33,811 nt of DNA, from the IMG/VR virus record IMGVR_UViG_3300017917_001051, positions 1 to 33,811 of that record; one strand, given 5' to 3'. This DNA is from a virus. This document shows, piece by piece, positions 1-5,155 of the stretch. The position numbers were made by a program, and so were the translations under genes. The notes beneath the pieces are model-generated. The model had not been told where the DNA came from and searched no databases. It saw nothing but the letters and a program-made list of their open reading frames with translations. Every line of letters starts with the position of its first letter. The first letter of the stretch is position 1.

Positions 1-156
1 ATTATGGATTTCGGTGTAGTCAAATTCGCAAAAGTAACAACCCATAAATTCGTCACAATTTACGCAATAATAGCGGAACATGAATTCTCCGCAACAATAA
101 TGGGGTTCGTCTATAACACGATAACCCTCTTTAGTTATTTCTAAAATATTGCTCAT
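1..156 (-). CDS. Small Cys-rich protein, C-terminus cut by window edge
   Basis: The reverse strand reads openly from ATG at 156 to the window edge (52 codons), starting MSNILEITKEGYRVID. The visible part has Cys pairs (HYCC, CVNC, CYFC) spaced like a small zinc ribbon, but no family is recognised. A good Shine-Dalgarno sequence, AGAAAGGA, lies just upstream of the ATG. It is the third of three leftward small genes that share this ribosome-site style. The missing end lies outside the window, so length and function are unknown. Confidence 0.65.
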   Translation of the reverse strand, partial: MSNILEITKEGYRVIDEPHYCCGEFMFRYYCVNCDEFMGCYFCEFDYTEIHN

Positions 157-203
157 TAGTTTTCCTTTCTTATTTATTTTATTTTAGCATAAGGGGCTGA
201 CAA

Positions 204-410
204 TTACAAGTCAGACACCCTGACCGCTACTGAGCGGTAAGTATAATTACCCTTTAGGCTATCTCTTACCTCTACACGATAAGCCTCTGCGCCGTCATAC
301 CATACGGCTTCAGGGTGCTTTTCAGCAGATACGATTTCACCCGTTAGGGATTTTGAGCGATAGATTTTACCGATTAGTAAATCCTCGATAGTGTATAAAT
401 TGGCTGACAT
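204..410 (-). CDS. Small hypothetical protein (68 aa)
   Basis: A 68-residue leftward protein starting MSANLYTIEDLLIGKIYRSK. I chose ATG at 410 because GAAAGGTGG lies at ideal distance upstream; the GTG nine bases further out lies inside that ribosome site. The sequence is mixed alpha/beta with no Cys clusters or membrane segment, and looks like a small cytoplasmic early protein. No family is recognised. A sigma70-like promoter with a Crp-like palindrome upstream of it (444-509) fits this gene well. Confidence 0.65.
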   Translation of the reverse strand: MSANLYTIEDLLIGKIYRSKSLTGEIVSAEKHPEAVWYDGAEAYRVEVRDSLKGNYTYRSVAVRVSDL

Positions 411-443
411 AGTTGCCACCTTTCTTTAGTTTCTAATAATTCT

Positions 444-472
444 ATTATTTCATATTTAGTTGTAAAAGTCAA
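444..472 (-). promoter_or_regulatory. Leftward sigma70-type promoter L1
   Basis: On the minus strand TTGACT (467-472) and AATAAT (444-449) are separated by 17 nt. This places the start near 437, upstream of the gene that starts at 410. A CGACACGCC element ends 2 nt upstream of the -35. A TGTGA-N6-TCACA-type site (494-509) is centred 29.5 bp beyond the -35, the same distance as in the rightward promoter at 795-823. Confidence 0.55.
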
Positions 473-493
473 TTCGACACGCCGTTGTGTCGG

Positions 494-509
494 TGTGATT
501 TGTATCACT
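494..509. promoter_or_regulatory. Crp-like palindrome 1
   Basis: TGTGA-TTTGTA-TCACT, one mismatch from TGTGA-N6-TCACA. It overlaps the stop codon of the 30-residue gene and is centred about 64 bp upstream of the expected start of promoter L1. A host or phage Crp/Fnr-family regulator could bind it. Confidence 0.5.
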
Positions 510-597
510 CATGGATACAATTTGATTCGATTTCATGACCGAATTCATCTACTAATTCCTCGTAGATTTCGTCTAAGTAGTCTAAGTATTCTGACAT
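505..597 (-). CDS. 30-residue acidic peptide
   Basis: A 30-codon leftward frame starting MSEYLDYLDEIYEELVDEFG. It has a clear ribosome site (AGAAAGGAT) a few bases before its ATG and its own promoter at 631-659. It is strongly acidic and likely helical, with Asp/Glu spaced along an amphipathic helix. Such small acidic phage peptides can act as inhibitors or DNA mimics, but nothing here shows that. The main support is the ribosome site and the promoter placement. Confidence 0.5.
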   Translation of the reverse strand: MSEYLDYLDEIYEELVDEFGHEIESNCIHE

Positions 598-630
598 TTA
601 GTTATCCTTTCTAACTTTTTAACTATGGAT

Positions 631-659
631 AGTTTAACACAAAAATCTAAAAAAAGCAA
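631..659 (-). promoter_or_regulatory. Leftward promoter L2
   Basis: On the minus strand TTGCTT (654-659), a 17-nt spacer and TAAACT (631-636), preceded by TGT as in an extended -10. A CGACACGCC element lies 2 nt upstream of the -35, exactly as at promoter L1. It would transcribe the 30-residue gene ending at 505. Confidence 0.45.
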
Positions 660-699
660 ATCGACACGCCGCACAAAACGGACATTTTAAAAAGTTTTT

Positions 700-715
700 T
701 GTGATTCTTATCACA
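700..715. promoter_or_regulatory. Crp-like palindrome 2
   Basis: TGTGA-TTCTTA-TCACA matches the TGTGA-N6-TCACA consensus in both half-sites. It lies about 83 bp upstream of the predicted start of leftward promoter L2 and is followed directly by TG-CGACACGCC. Confidence 0.55.
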
Positions 716-757
716 TGCGACACGCCCGACTGCGGGGGCTAGGTGATCCCTAGGCGA

Positions 758-773
758 TGTGACAGACATCACA
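758..773. promoter_or_regulatory. Crp-like palindrome 3
   Basis: TGTGA-CAGACA-TCACA, full match in both half-sites. Its centre is 29.5 bp upstream of the rightward -35 at 795, so roughly -64 from the expected start, close to the class I activator position known for Crp. Confidence 0.55.
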
Positions 774-794
774 TGCGACACGCCGTGTTAGGAC

Positions 795-823
795 TTGACT
801 TTATGAGATTTTTATGTTATACT
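795..823 (+). promoter_or_regulatory. Rightward sigma70 promoter R1
   Basis: TTGACT (795-800), 17-nt spacer, TATACT (818-823): the best-formed rightward promoter in this region. It points at the small rightward genes from 982 onward and has a Crp-like site and a CGACACGCC element upstream. Confidence 0.65.
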
Positions 824-855
824 TCCAGTATTAAAAATTAAATAGTGCTAAAAAA

Positions 856-871
856 TGTGAGGTATCTCACA
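856..871. promoter_or_regulatory. Crp-like palindrome 4, fits GlxR consensus
   Basis: TGTGA-GGTATC-TCACA, with 6-bp arms TGTGAG/CTCACA. The central TA makes it fit TGTGANNTANNTCACA, the consensus reported for actinobacterial GlxR/Crp proteins. It lies downstream of promoter R1 and upstream of R2, so it might block the first and assist the second. Confidence 0.55.
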
Positions 872-924
872 ATCACAATTATCCCAAATGTCCGAATTGT
901 CACCCTGAAAATGTCAGACCCCCC

Positions 925-933
925 TGCTATACT
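925..933 (+). promoter_or_regulatory. Extended -10 promoter R2
   Basis: TGC-TATACT without a recognisable -35. It would start transcription near 940, about 40 nt before the ATG at 982. Confidence 0.5.
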
Positions 934-981
934 TTCAGATATAAGAATTAAATTAGATTAAAAAAAGAAAGGTGGTCTAAA

Positions 982-1188
982 ATGACTACATTAACAATTA
1001 ACACAAATACAAGCCTTTGCGATAAGGCACACACTCCTCACAAGGAGAGTATCTCTACAATCTACGGGTTTGGCGTAGATGTCCAATACACTTTCTGCGA
1101 AGTGTGTGAAAATAACATAGAAAGAGATTATTTCTATGATGATGACGATAGATTACCATTCTTTACAAAATGGACTATTACCAAATAG
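982..1188 (+). CDS. Small hypothetical protein with Cys pair (68 aa)
   Basis: The protein begins MTTLTINTNTSLCDKAHTPH. ATG follows AGAAAGGTGG, the same ribosome-site type as the leftward genes. It carries CEVC around residues 39-42 plus an N-terminal CDKAH, so a metal-binding fold is possible. An acidic DYFYDDDDR stretch lies in the C-terminal half. It is the first gene behind the two rightward promoters, so it is likely early. No family is recognised. Confidence 0.65.
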   Translation: MTTLTINTNTSLCDKAHTPHKESISTIYGFGVDVQYTFCEVCENNIERDYFYDDDDRLPFFTKWTITK

Positions 1189-1239
1189 CCCTTTTGTCAG
1201 TGGTATGTGTTAGAATTGCTCAAAAGAAAGGATAAATAA

Positions 1240-1356
1240 ATGATAAACGGAGTAATTAGAATTGAATGCGACACCTGCTACGATTATGGTGTAGTGTTTT
1301 ATGGAAATGGCGAGGATTACGATATAGAACCATGCCAATGTGTAAAAGTAGAATAG
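1240..1356 (+). CDS. 38-residue Cys-rich small protein
   Basis: The frame starts MINGVIRIECDTCYDYG and ends CQCVKVE. It has CDTC and CQC, four or so Cys in a spacing typical of tiny zinc-ribbon proteins that phages make early. GAAAGGAT upstream of the ATG supports the start. It sits 51 nt after the previous gene and 11 nt before the next, in one apparent operon. Function unknown. Confidence 0.6.
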   Translation: MINGVIRIECDTCYDYGVVFYGNGEDYDIEPCQCVKVE

Positions 1357-1367
1357 GAAATAAATAA

Positions 1368-1550
1368 ATGATAAAAATAAAATTAACAACGCCAAATGGT
1401 GAAACAAAAGAAATGAAATTACCAAATAAGGATATAGCAGAAACTTTTATTTCAACATTCTCAAGTCATTTACCAATAGGTTATTCGGTTTGTGTTGATG
1501 CTCCAATTATAGGCATTCACAACGGATGGTTACATGGTAGTAAAAAATAA
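1368..1550 (+). CDS. Small hypothetical protein (60 aa)
   Basis: Starts MIKIKLTTPNGETKEMKLPN and resembles a small beta-rich domain. Only a weak GGA lies upstream of its ATG, so it is probably translated by coupling to the gene ending at 1356. A hairpin terminator follows directly, so it closes this small rightward operon. No family is recognised. Confidence 0.6.
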   Translation: MIKIKLTTPNGETKEMKLPNKDIAETFISTFSSHLPIGYSVCVDAPIIGIHNGWLHGSKK

Positions 1551-1557
1551 ATAAATT

Positions 1558-1590
1558 GGTGGGCATTTATGTGCTCACTATTTTTTTTTA
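1558..1590 (+). terminator. Rho-independent terminator
   Basis: An 8-bp stem (GGTGGGCA, 1558-1565, with TGCTCACT, 1572-1579; two G-T pairs), a 6-nt loop and a run of nine T. It ends the small-gene operon that began at 982. Confidence 0.7.
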
Positions 1591-1621
1591 TTTTTATTTT
1601 TAAAAACATGCATCATACATT

Positions 1622-1651
1622 TTAACAAGAAATTCAGATTTTTGATATAAT
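1622..1651 (+). promoter_or_regulatory. Promoter for a leaderless transcript
   Basis: TTAACA (1622-1627), 18-nt spacer, TATAAT (1646-1651). The ATG at 1658 comes only 6 nt after the -10, so the mRNA should begin at or next to the start codon. Confidence 0.6.
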
Positions 1652-1657
1652 GGATCC

Positions 1658-1828
1658 ATGACACCTAAATATTGTCAACATATATACCGTAGCGTTGGAC
1701 AAGACCCATGTCCATTTTGTGGAGGGGATAGTCATGAAGTTGATTGGAAGTTATACATGAAACAAAGAGCGGAACATAGAGAAAAATATGGTATATTATA
1801 TAATGTAATAGGATGGTGGTCAATATGA
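1658..1828 (+). CDS. Small Cys/His protein (56 aa)
   Basis: The frame begins MTPKYCQHIYRSVGQDPCPF and has CPFCGG near residues 18-23, a zinc-knuckle-like motif, with C6 and H8 upstream as possible further ligands. It has no Shine-Dalgarno site; the promoter -10 is 6 nt before its ATG, suggesting leaderless translation. Its stop overlaps the ATG of the next gene (ATGA), indicating coupling. Function unknown. Confidence 0.55.
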   Translation: MTPKYCQHIYRSVGQDPCPFCGGDSHEVDWKLYMKQRAEHREKYGILYNVIGWWSI

Positions 1829-1968
1829 CAGAATCAGAAAAAATTTCAGAAATCGACAATATGGGTAGAGAAAAGTTTTGGCATGATCTTGGTAGACCAG
1901 AAAATGATGGTTTGGCATTAAAAATATTCAAACAGCAATGCTGTGATAATTGTAAATGTACTAATTAA
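1825..1968 (+). CDS. Small protein with C-terminal Cys cluster (47 aa)
   Basis: Starts MTESEKISEIDNMGREKFWH and ends QQCCDNCKCTN, with four Cys in six positions. It overlaps the preceding gene by ATGA, so it is probably translationally coupled. It ends tail-to-tail with the leftward gene starting at 2146 and overlaps its stop by 8 nt. Short helix plus Cys tail; no family recognised. Confidence 0.55.
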   Translation: MTESEKISEIDNMGREKFWHDLGRPENDGLALKIFKQQCCDNCKCTN

Positions 1969-2146
1969 TAATTTTGTTAATTTTTAATACTTCATATAAA
2001 ATTGCATTAATACTATTAAACTGTGGTCTAACAGATTCAATCATTTTATCAATTTCTTCTTGAGAAACATTTTGCTGATGAGCAAGTTCAGTATTTAATG
2101 CAATAATAGTATTTGTCATTAATTCTACAACTTCTTTTTTTTCCAT
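1961..2146 (-). CDS. Small helical protein (61 aa)
   Basis: The protein MEKKEVVELMTNTIIALNTE... is helical throughout, with heptad-like hydrophobic spacing, and probably oligomerises. It is the last gene of a leftward operon: its ATG follows the stop of the upstream gene by 3 nt, with GGAAAATGGTGA as the ribosome site. Its end overlaps a rightward gene by 8 nt. Nothing identifies a function. Confidence 0.6.
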   Translation of the reverse strand: MEKKEVVELMTNTIIALNTELAHQQNVSQEEIDKMIESVRPQFNSINAILYEVLKINKIIN

Positions 2147-2149
2147 ATT

Positions 2150-2350
2150 TCACCATTTTCCTATAGGACATTTTGCCTGTTTTAGTGTTGTTTTAAGTTT
2201 CATAAAACAACCACACTTATTACATTTTACCATACGACGATTGAAAAACTCACAACCATTGCATATTTTGAGGCGGGACTCAATTAAATCCCTATCACTT
2301 CTTGGCTGAAAAGGATCAAACAAATCACTAAATCTAACATCATCAGACAT
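2150..2350 (-). CDS. Small Cys-cluster protein, copy A (66 aa)
   Basis: Six Cys are arranged as C30-x2-C33, C43-x2-C46-x-C48 and C61, ending CPIGKW. This signature (CxxC, CxxCGCFM, CPxGKW) suggests a small zinc-binding domain resembling the DUF6171-type cluster; that family name is tentative. A close relative with the same tail lies at 9737-9979 and a degenerate one at 12030-12194. It overlaps the upstream gene by 8 nt in a leftward operon. The role is unknown; a nucleic-acid or protein-binding adaptor is possible. Confidence 0.7.
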   Translation of the reverse strand: MSDDVRFSDLFDPFQPRSDRDLIESRLKICNGCEFFNRRMVKCNKCGCFMKLKTTLKQAKCPIGKW

Positions 2351-2540
2351 TAAGTTTTAATCCACTTTTACAGTCATAGCATAAATTATATACACGATGA
2401 TCATCTGTATTTATAGTAAAAGTTTTTGAACAATGATAACATTTTGTAGTAAAAATGTTTGTTGGTATATACTCTTTATAAGTATAATATTTTTTGGTAA
2501 AAAACCAGGTAGTCAAAGCAGTAATTAAAATTTCTATCAC
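2343..2540 (-). CDS. Small membrane-anchored zinc-ribbon protein
   Basis: The N-terminus (VIEILITALTTWFF) is hydrophobic enough to be a short membrane anchor. It is followed by a basic stretch and two Cys pairs, CYHC and CYDC, like a zinc ribbon facing the cytoplasm. Translation probably starts at GTG 2540, which overlaps the stop of the upstream gene as GTGA; a GTG codon one position earlier is an alternative. Function unknown. Confidence 0.55.
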   Translation of the reverse strand: MIEILITALTTWFFTKKYYTYKEYIPTNIFTTKCYHCSKTFTINTDDHRVYNLCYDCKSGLKLNV

Positions 2541-3304
2541 CACTTTATTGTATCATAATATGTCACAGAATACTCTCCACCAAATACTTCAGCATATGAG
2601 AAAATATCACACATATATTTCCTTACGGTTGTCAAACCAACTTTATCGGTTTTATATTTATATGCCCTATTGATTGTTTCATGTGAAACATTTTCGGCTA
2701 TAAGGTTTTTGGACAATTCCTGCATATATCGGGTTTTGCCATATTGACGACTAGTGAAGGATTGTTTGGTATAAATATTTCGTATACCGTCGTCAATTTT
2801 CTTGGCAACATCTGTATTGTGGATAACATATTCTACTGCAGGACACATCATCCTATCAGACCATGTTCGCATGTTATCGCTGTAAGATTCCATATTGCGT
2901 AGGGTTGAGTCAGCGTAGGCCATGCGTATCATCTCTGTCGCCGATGTTTTAATTCCTGTTGCGTATGCAATCAAATATGCTGTAGCAAATGGAAACTTGT
3001 CGCTGTACTTAGTTATGCCGAAATGAATATTAGGATTAAAACTTTTCGACGACATATTATCATTTGCCAAACGCATATGATTGCCGATTGACACATACTC
3101 TGGATGATTCATATCGCAGTCAACGAACAAACAATCTCTAGGACTAATTCCTGGCGAAAGGCAAAGAACATTCTTGTCATATGTGCCTACTACTTTATAT
3201 CCGTTATAAAGATTTAATAACTGCGCCGAAACAAAACCGTCCATGTCTGGCGAGATTATTAAATTTTTAGAATACTCTAGCGTTGCCAATATTTCAGATT
3301 TCAT
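2537..3304 (-). CDS. DHH-phosphoesterase-like protein
   Basis: A 255-residue protein starting MKSEILATLEYSKNLIISPD. DMDG at 20-23 resembles the first metal-binding motif of DHH phosphoesterases (RecJ/NrnA type). VDCDM (61-65) and GNHM (74-77) could be the next two, with NHM in place of DHH, so activity is uncertain. Family members hydrolyse phosphodiester bonds in nucleic acids or nucleotides. The C-terminal half is helical without clear motifs. It is the first gene of the leftward operon; its start is separated by only 33 nt from the rightward gene at 3338. I am confident it is a real gene, less so about the family. Confidence 0.6.
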   Translation of the reverse strand: MKSEILATLEYSKNLIISPDMDGFVSAQLLNLYNGYKVVGTYDKNVLCLSPGISPRDCLFVDCDMNHPEYVSIGNHMRLANDNMSSKSFNPNIHFGITKYSDKFPFATAYLIAYATGIKTSATEMIRMAYADSTLRNMESYSDNMRTWSDRMMCPAVEYVIHNTDVAKKIDDGIRNIYTKQSFTSRQYGKTRYMQELSKNLIAENVSHETINRAYKYKTDKVGLTTVRKYMCDIFSYAEVFGGEYSVTYYDTIKW

Positions 3305-3318
3305 TTTGTAAAAACTCC

Positions 3319-3327
3319 TGTTATAAT
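3319..3327 (+). promoter_or_regulatory. Extended -10 promoter (TGT-TATAAT)
   Basis: TGT-TATAAT with the ATG 10 nt downstream at 3338 and no Shine-Dalgarno sequence; the transcript should be leaderless or nearly so. Confidence 0.55.
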
Positions 3328-3337
3328 TGTGCCTATC

Positions 3338-3613
3338 ATGACATTCGATGGCACTGCTTTAATAATCGAAATAATTATAGGTATAGGAACTATTTTATCA
3401 GGTATTGCCTTTGCAATCAAGTTTCTTGTAAAAAATTATTTTGCTGAAATGAAAGCAGAGTTAAGGCCTAATGGAGGATCCAGTTTGAAAGATCAAATTA
3501 ATAGACTAGAAAAAAAATCAGAAGAAGCAGAAGAAGATAGAAAACACATTCATGAAAAAATCGATAAGATGTTTGATGTTTTGCTAAATCACATTGCAAA
3601 AATCGATAAGTAA
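3338..3613 (+). CDS. Putative holin: one membrane segment plus coiled coil
   Basis: The 91-residue protein has one membrane segment at about residues 6-30 (LIIEIIIGIGTILSGIAFAI) followed by a charged helix (about 40-88) with coiled-coil character. The stretch ELRPNGGSSLKDQINRLE is a pattern seen in actinophage membrane proteins often annotated DUF2746 or putative holin; this family link is from memory. If it is a holin it would let the lysozyme-like protein at 13519-14079 act, but that gene is far away. ATG 3338 is chosen over GTG 3329, which almost touches the -10 box. Confidence 0.6.
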   Translation: MTFDGTALIIEIIIGIGTILSGIAFAIKFLVKNYFAEMKAELRPNGGSSLKDQINRLEKKSEEAEEDRKHIHEKIDKMFDVLLNHIAKIDK

Positions 3614-3703
3614 TTACTATATATAATATATATAAAGTTTATCTTTTAGGGAAAGCCCCCCCTCCCCCCATAGATTTTTATATTGCAATCTAATGGTGAG
3701 AAA

Positions 3704-3736
3704 GGGAGCGTTGCATATCTCTCAGTGCAAAGCCCC
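3704..3736 (+). other. Stem-loop
   Basis: GGG(A)GC(G)TTGCA pairs with TGCAA(A)GCCCC: ten base pairs with one bulge and one mismatch around a 10-nt loop. No T-run follows, so it is not a simple terminator. Confidence 0.4.
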
Positions 3737-3807
3737 TACAAACCCATTTAAACACTATACCATAAGTAATTTTCTATTGCAAACACATATATCCGTTTTG
3801 TCTGTTA

Positions 3808-3816
3808 TGATATACT
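3808..3816 (+). promoter_or_regulatory. Extended -10 promoter upstream of a long stem-loop
   Basis: TGA-TATACT, predicted start near 3823, immediately before the stem-loop at 3825-3870. No gene starts here, so it may drive a short structured RNA or a 5' leader for the gene at 3900. Confidence 0.4.
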
Positions 3817-3824
3817 TTTAATTG

Positions 3825-3870
3825 CTTGTCCCCGTGATCTGTCTCTCATACCCACCGATCATGGGGCAAG
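3825..3870 (+). other. Long stem-loop (14 bp)
   Basis: 3825-3839 pairs with 3857-3870 over 14 bp, with one bulged T (3829) and one G-T pair, closing a 17-nt pyrimidine-rich loop. It begins at the predicted start of the upstream promoter and ends before the next -10, so it would form the 5' end of any read-through transcript. Confidence 0.55.
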
Positions 3871-3881
3871 TCTATATTTCA

Positions 3882-3890
3882 TGGTATAAT
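3882..3890 (+). promoter_or_regulatory. Extended -10 promoter (TGG-TATAAT)
   Basis: TGG-TATAAT, 9 nt before ATG 3900. The same TGG-TATAAT with a 9-nt gap and ATGGC start recurs at 14177-14197. Confidence 0.6.
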
Positions 3891-3899
3891 TTTTCTATT

Positions 3900-4298
3900 A
3901 TGGCAAATCTCTGTGCTCCCGAAAAATTTGGTGCTGATCCAGCAAATATACAATGGCGAGTTGTGCGTGGAGATACTGCAAAATTACGAATAGAATTTTT
4001 TGAAGATGATGAATCTACATACTACGATACTGAGGGATGGACATACAAAGCAACAGCATATGATCAGTCTGGGGATGTATTAGACGCATTAGATTGTGTT
4101 GTAGGATCTGGATATGTTGATATTACTGCTTATCCCTCAGTAACTAAAAATTGGGGATTAAAGTATGCAGCCAATGTTGCAGAACTTCCTTTTGATTTAC
4201 AGGTCATAATTCCAGAAGATACAGAAGACGCTGTATGGACTCCAGTTATTGGAACTATTTATGTTTTGGGAGATATTACTCCTGGAGGAAGTTTATAA
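3900..4298 (+). CDS. Fibre-cassette head protein 'VRGDT' copy 1 (132 aa)
   Basis: The protein MANLCAPEKFGADPANIQWR... is beta-rich and carries VVRGDTAKLRIEFFEDD at about residues 22-38. Products of 14756-15160 (VVRGDTSGFKVYVVDD) and 5893-6270 (YKGDTYEFNIYP) share this opening, so they form a three-member paralog family. The arrangement resembles BppU-type baseplate adaptor N-termini, by analogy only. I chose ATG 3900 over an upstream non-ATG extension because the -10 box lies just before it. Its stop overlaps the next ATG (TAATG). Confidence 0.65.
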   Translation: MANLCAPEKFGADPANIQWRVVRGDTAKLRIEFFEDDESTYYDTEGWTYKATAYDQSGDVLDALDCVVGSGYVDITAYPSVTKNWGLKYAANVAELPFDLQVIIPEDTEDAVWTPVIGTIYVLGDITPGGSL

Positions 4299-4381
4299 TG
4301 GCCGTTGTAAAAGTATCAAACAAAAAAGATAATTTGCCACCAGTAATTAAGGTTGGCGGGAAAGTTTATAAGGTTAAATAG
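4298..4381 (+). CDS. 27-residue basic peptide
   Basis: MAVVKVSNKKDNLPPVIKVG... is a short basic frame linked on both sides: its ATG overlaps the previous stop (TAATG) and it ends 8 nt before the next ATG, overlapping that gene's AGGAGA ribosome site. The tight packing is the main support. It may be a small virion component; no family is known to me. Confidence 0.5.
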   Translation: MAVVKVSNKKDNLPPVIKVGGKVYKVK

Positions 4382-4389
4382 GAGACATC

Positions 4390-4671
4390 ATGGATCATGG
4401 ATTAACAGTTTTGTCAAATACAACAGCAACAAGGCTAACACCAAATGGGAAGCATTCTGGTATTGACATTACAATGCAAAATGTAAATGATTCTGGATAT
4501 GTTTATATTGGTGGATCAGATACAGTATCTTCTACAAATTATGGATTTAGAATTATGCCAAACCACTCTATTTCTATTGAATTAAATGGCAATGACGCTA
4601 TTTATGCAATTGCTTCATCTAATGGCATGTCTCTTGCAGTTCTTAAGGCAAGACTTGAGGTTGGTTCTTAA
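4390..4671 (+). CDS. Small beta-rich virion structural protein (93 aa)
   Basis: MDHGLTVLSNTTATRLTPNG... matches a small beta-structured type familiar from aquatic phage fibre clusters: HSGIDITMQNVN, then GYVYIGGSDTVSSTNYGFR, then a position/scale strand (ISIELNGNDAIYAIAS). It probably sits at a fibre or baseplate surface; the precise role is unknown. ATG follows TAGGAGAC with good spacing. Its stop overlaps the next ATG (TAATG). Confidence 0.6.
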   Translation: MDHGLTVLSNTTATRLTPNGKHSGIDITMQNVNDSGYVYIGGSDTVSSTNYGFRIMPNHSISIELNGNDAIYAIASSNGMSLAVLKARLEVGS

Positions 4672-5135
4672 TGGCACGTTTTACTCATCCAGCGATGGGT
4701 CCATTTGATATATCTATTGATGATGGAAGTGTTACAAGCACAATCCATACATATTCCCCGACTTGGTCTGGAACAGGATTAACATTTACTGGAACTCCAG
4801 CAACTGGGTCATATATTAAAATTGGTAATTTAGTTATAGTACAAATAGATGTTGTCCCAACTACCGTGACAAATTTTGGTACTGGACAGTATTCATTAAC
4901 AATTCCTTTTGCTTCAAAATATCATACAGATGTTTATGGAGGTTCAATTCATGATGTCACACCATCTGGAACAGATCATTACAGCATTAAGGGACATCTA
5001 TCACCATCAAGTATGACAATGACAATTTGGAATATTAAATCTTCTGCAGCAGATGAGCCATTTGATCACAACTCTCCAATTAATCTATCTACTGCTGATA
5101 AATTTCATATGTCTTTTTCATATATCTGTCAATAA
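4671..5135 (+). CDS. Tail-fibre tip-like protein (154 aa)
   Basis: MARFTHPAMGPFDISIDDGS... contains a C-terminal-tip-like module at about residues 25-100: TYSPTWSGTGLTFTGTP, GSYIKIGNLVIVQIDV, then NFGTGQYSLTIPF. This pattern is common at the ends of phage tail fibres and related receptor-contacting proteins. Here it is a separate gene, so the tip may assemble with the collagen-like protein that follows. Translation is coupled through TAATG at the start. Confidence 0.6.
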   Translation: MARFTHPAMGPFDISIDDGSVTSTIHTYSPTWSGTGLTFTGTPATGSYIKIGNLVIVQIDVVPTTVTNFGTGQYSLTIPFASKYHTDVYGGSIHDVTPSGTDHYSIKGHLSPSSMTMTIWNIKSSAADEPFDHNSPINLSTADKFHMSFSYICQ

Positions 5136-5140
5136 TATTG

Positions 5141-5149
5141 TGAGATAAT
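5141..5149 (+). promoter_or_regulatory. Extended -10 promoter (TGA-GATAAT)
   Basis: TGA-GATAAT with ATG 5156 only 6 nt downstream and no ribosome site; predicts a leaderless transcript for the collagen-like gene. Confidence 0.5.
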
Positions 5150-5155
5150 ACAAAC

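Larger units (their letters stand above)
475..785 (+). repeat. Four dispersed CGACACGCC elements
   Basis: The 10-mer CGACACGCCG occurs at 475-484, 662-671 and 776-785, with CGACACGCCC at 718-727. Two copies lie 2 nt upstream of the -35 boxes of leftward promoters (467-472 and 654-659). The last copy lies between a Crp-like site and the rightward -35 at 795. At 475-492 the element forms an inverted repeat with GTGTCG. The copies at 718 and 776 each follow TCACATG, giving a 16-nt direct repeat (711-726 and 769-784). It is probably an operator for an unknown regulator. Confidence 0.6.
598..981. other. Divergent early control region, no gene
   Basis: This 384-nt gap holds no credible gene. It contains three TGTGA-N6-TCACA palindromes, three of the four CGACACGCC elements, an inverted repeat CTAGG-N5-CCTAG (739-753), a leftward promoter and two rightward promoters. 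The two rightward promoters share a similar initial sequence (TATACTT-C/T-CAG followed by an A-rich ATTAAAT stretch), as if promoter and leader had been duplicated. Confidence 0.65.
3614..3899. other. Structured non-coding stretch before the late genes
   Basis: No credible gene is present. It holds a C-tract (7 C, T, 6 C; 3656-3669), a hairpin at 3704-3736, an extended -10 (TGA-TATACT, 3808-3816), a long stem-loop at 3825-3870 and a second extended -10 (3882-3890) just before the gene at 3900. A small RNA started at 3808-3816, or a packaging-related site at the C-tract, would both fit; neither is shown. Confidence 0.5.

Noticed and set aside
1665-1931. An 88-residue leftward frame
   Set aside because: It lies opposite two small rightward genes that have a promoter and an ATGA overlap; it has no ribosome site.
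3656-3669. C-tract as a cohesive end site
   Set aside because: A 13-nt C/T tract alone is not enough; no terminase or end data in the window, so it is only mentioned as a possibility.
3822-3899. N-terminal extension of the 3900 protein beginning at a non-ATG codon
   Set aside because: It would translate the stem-loop and promoter region; ATG 3900 is placed as in the other leaderless genes.
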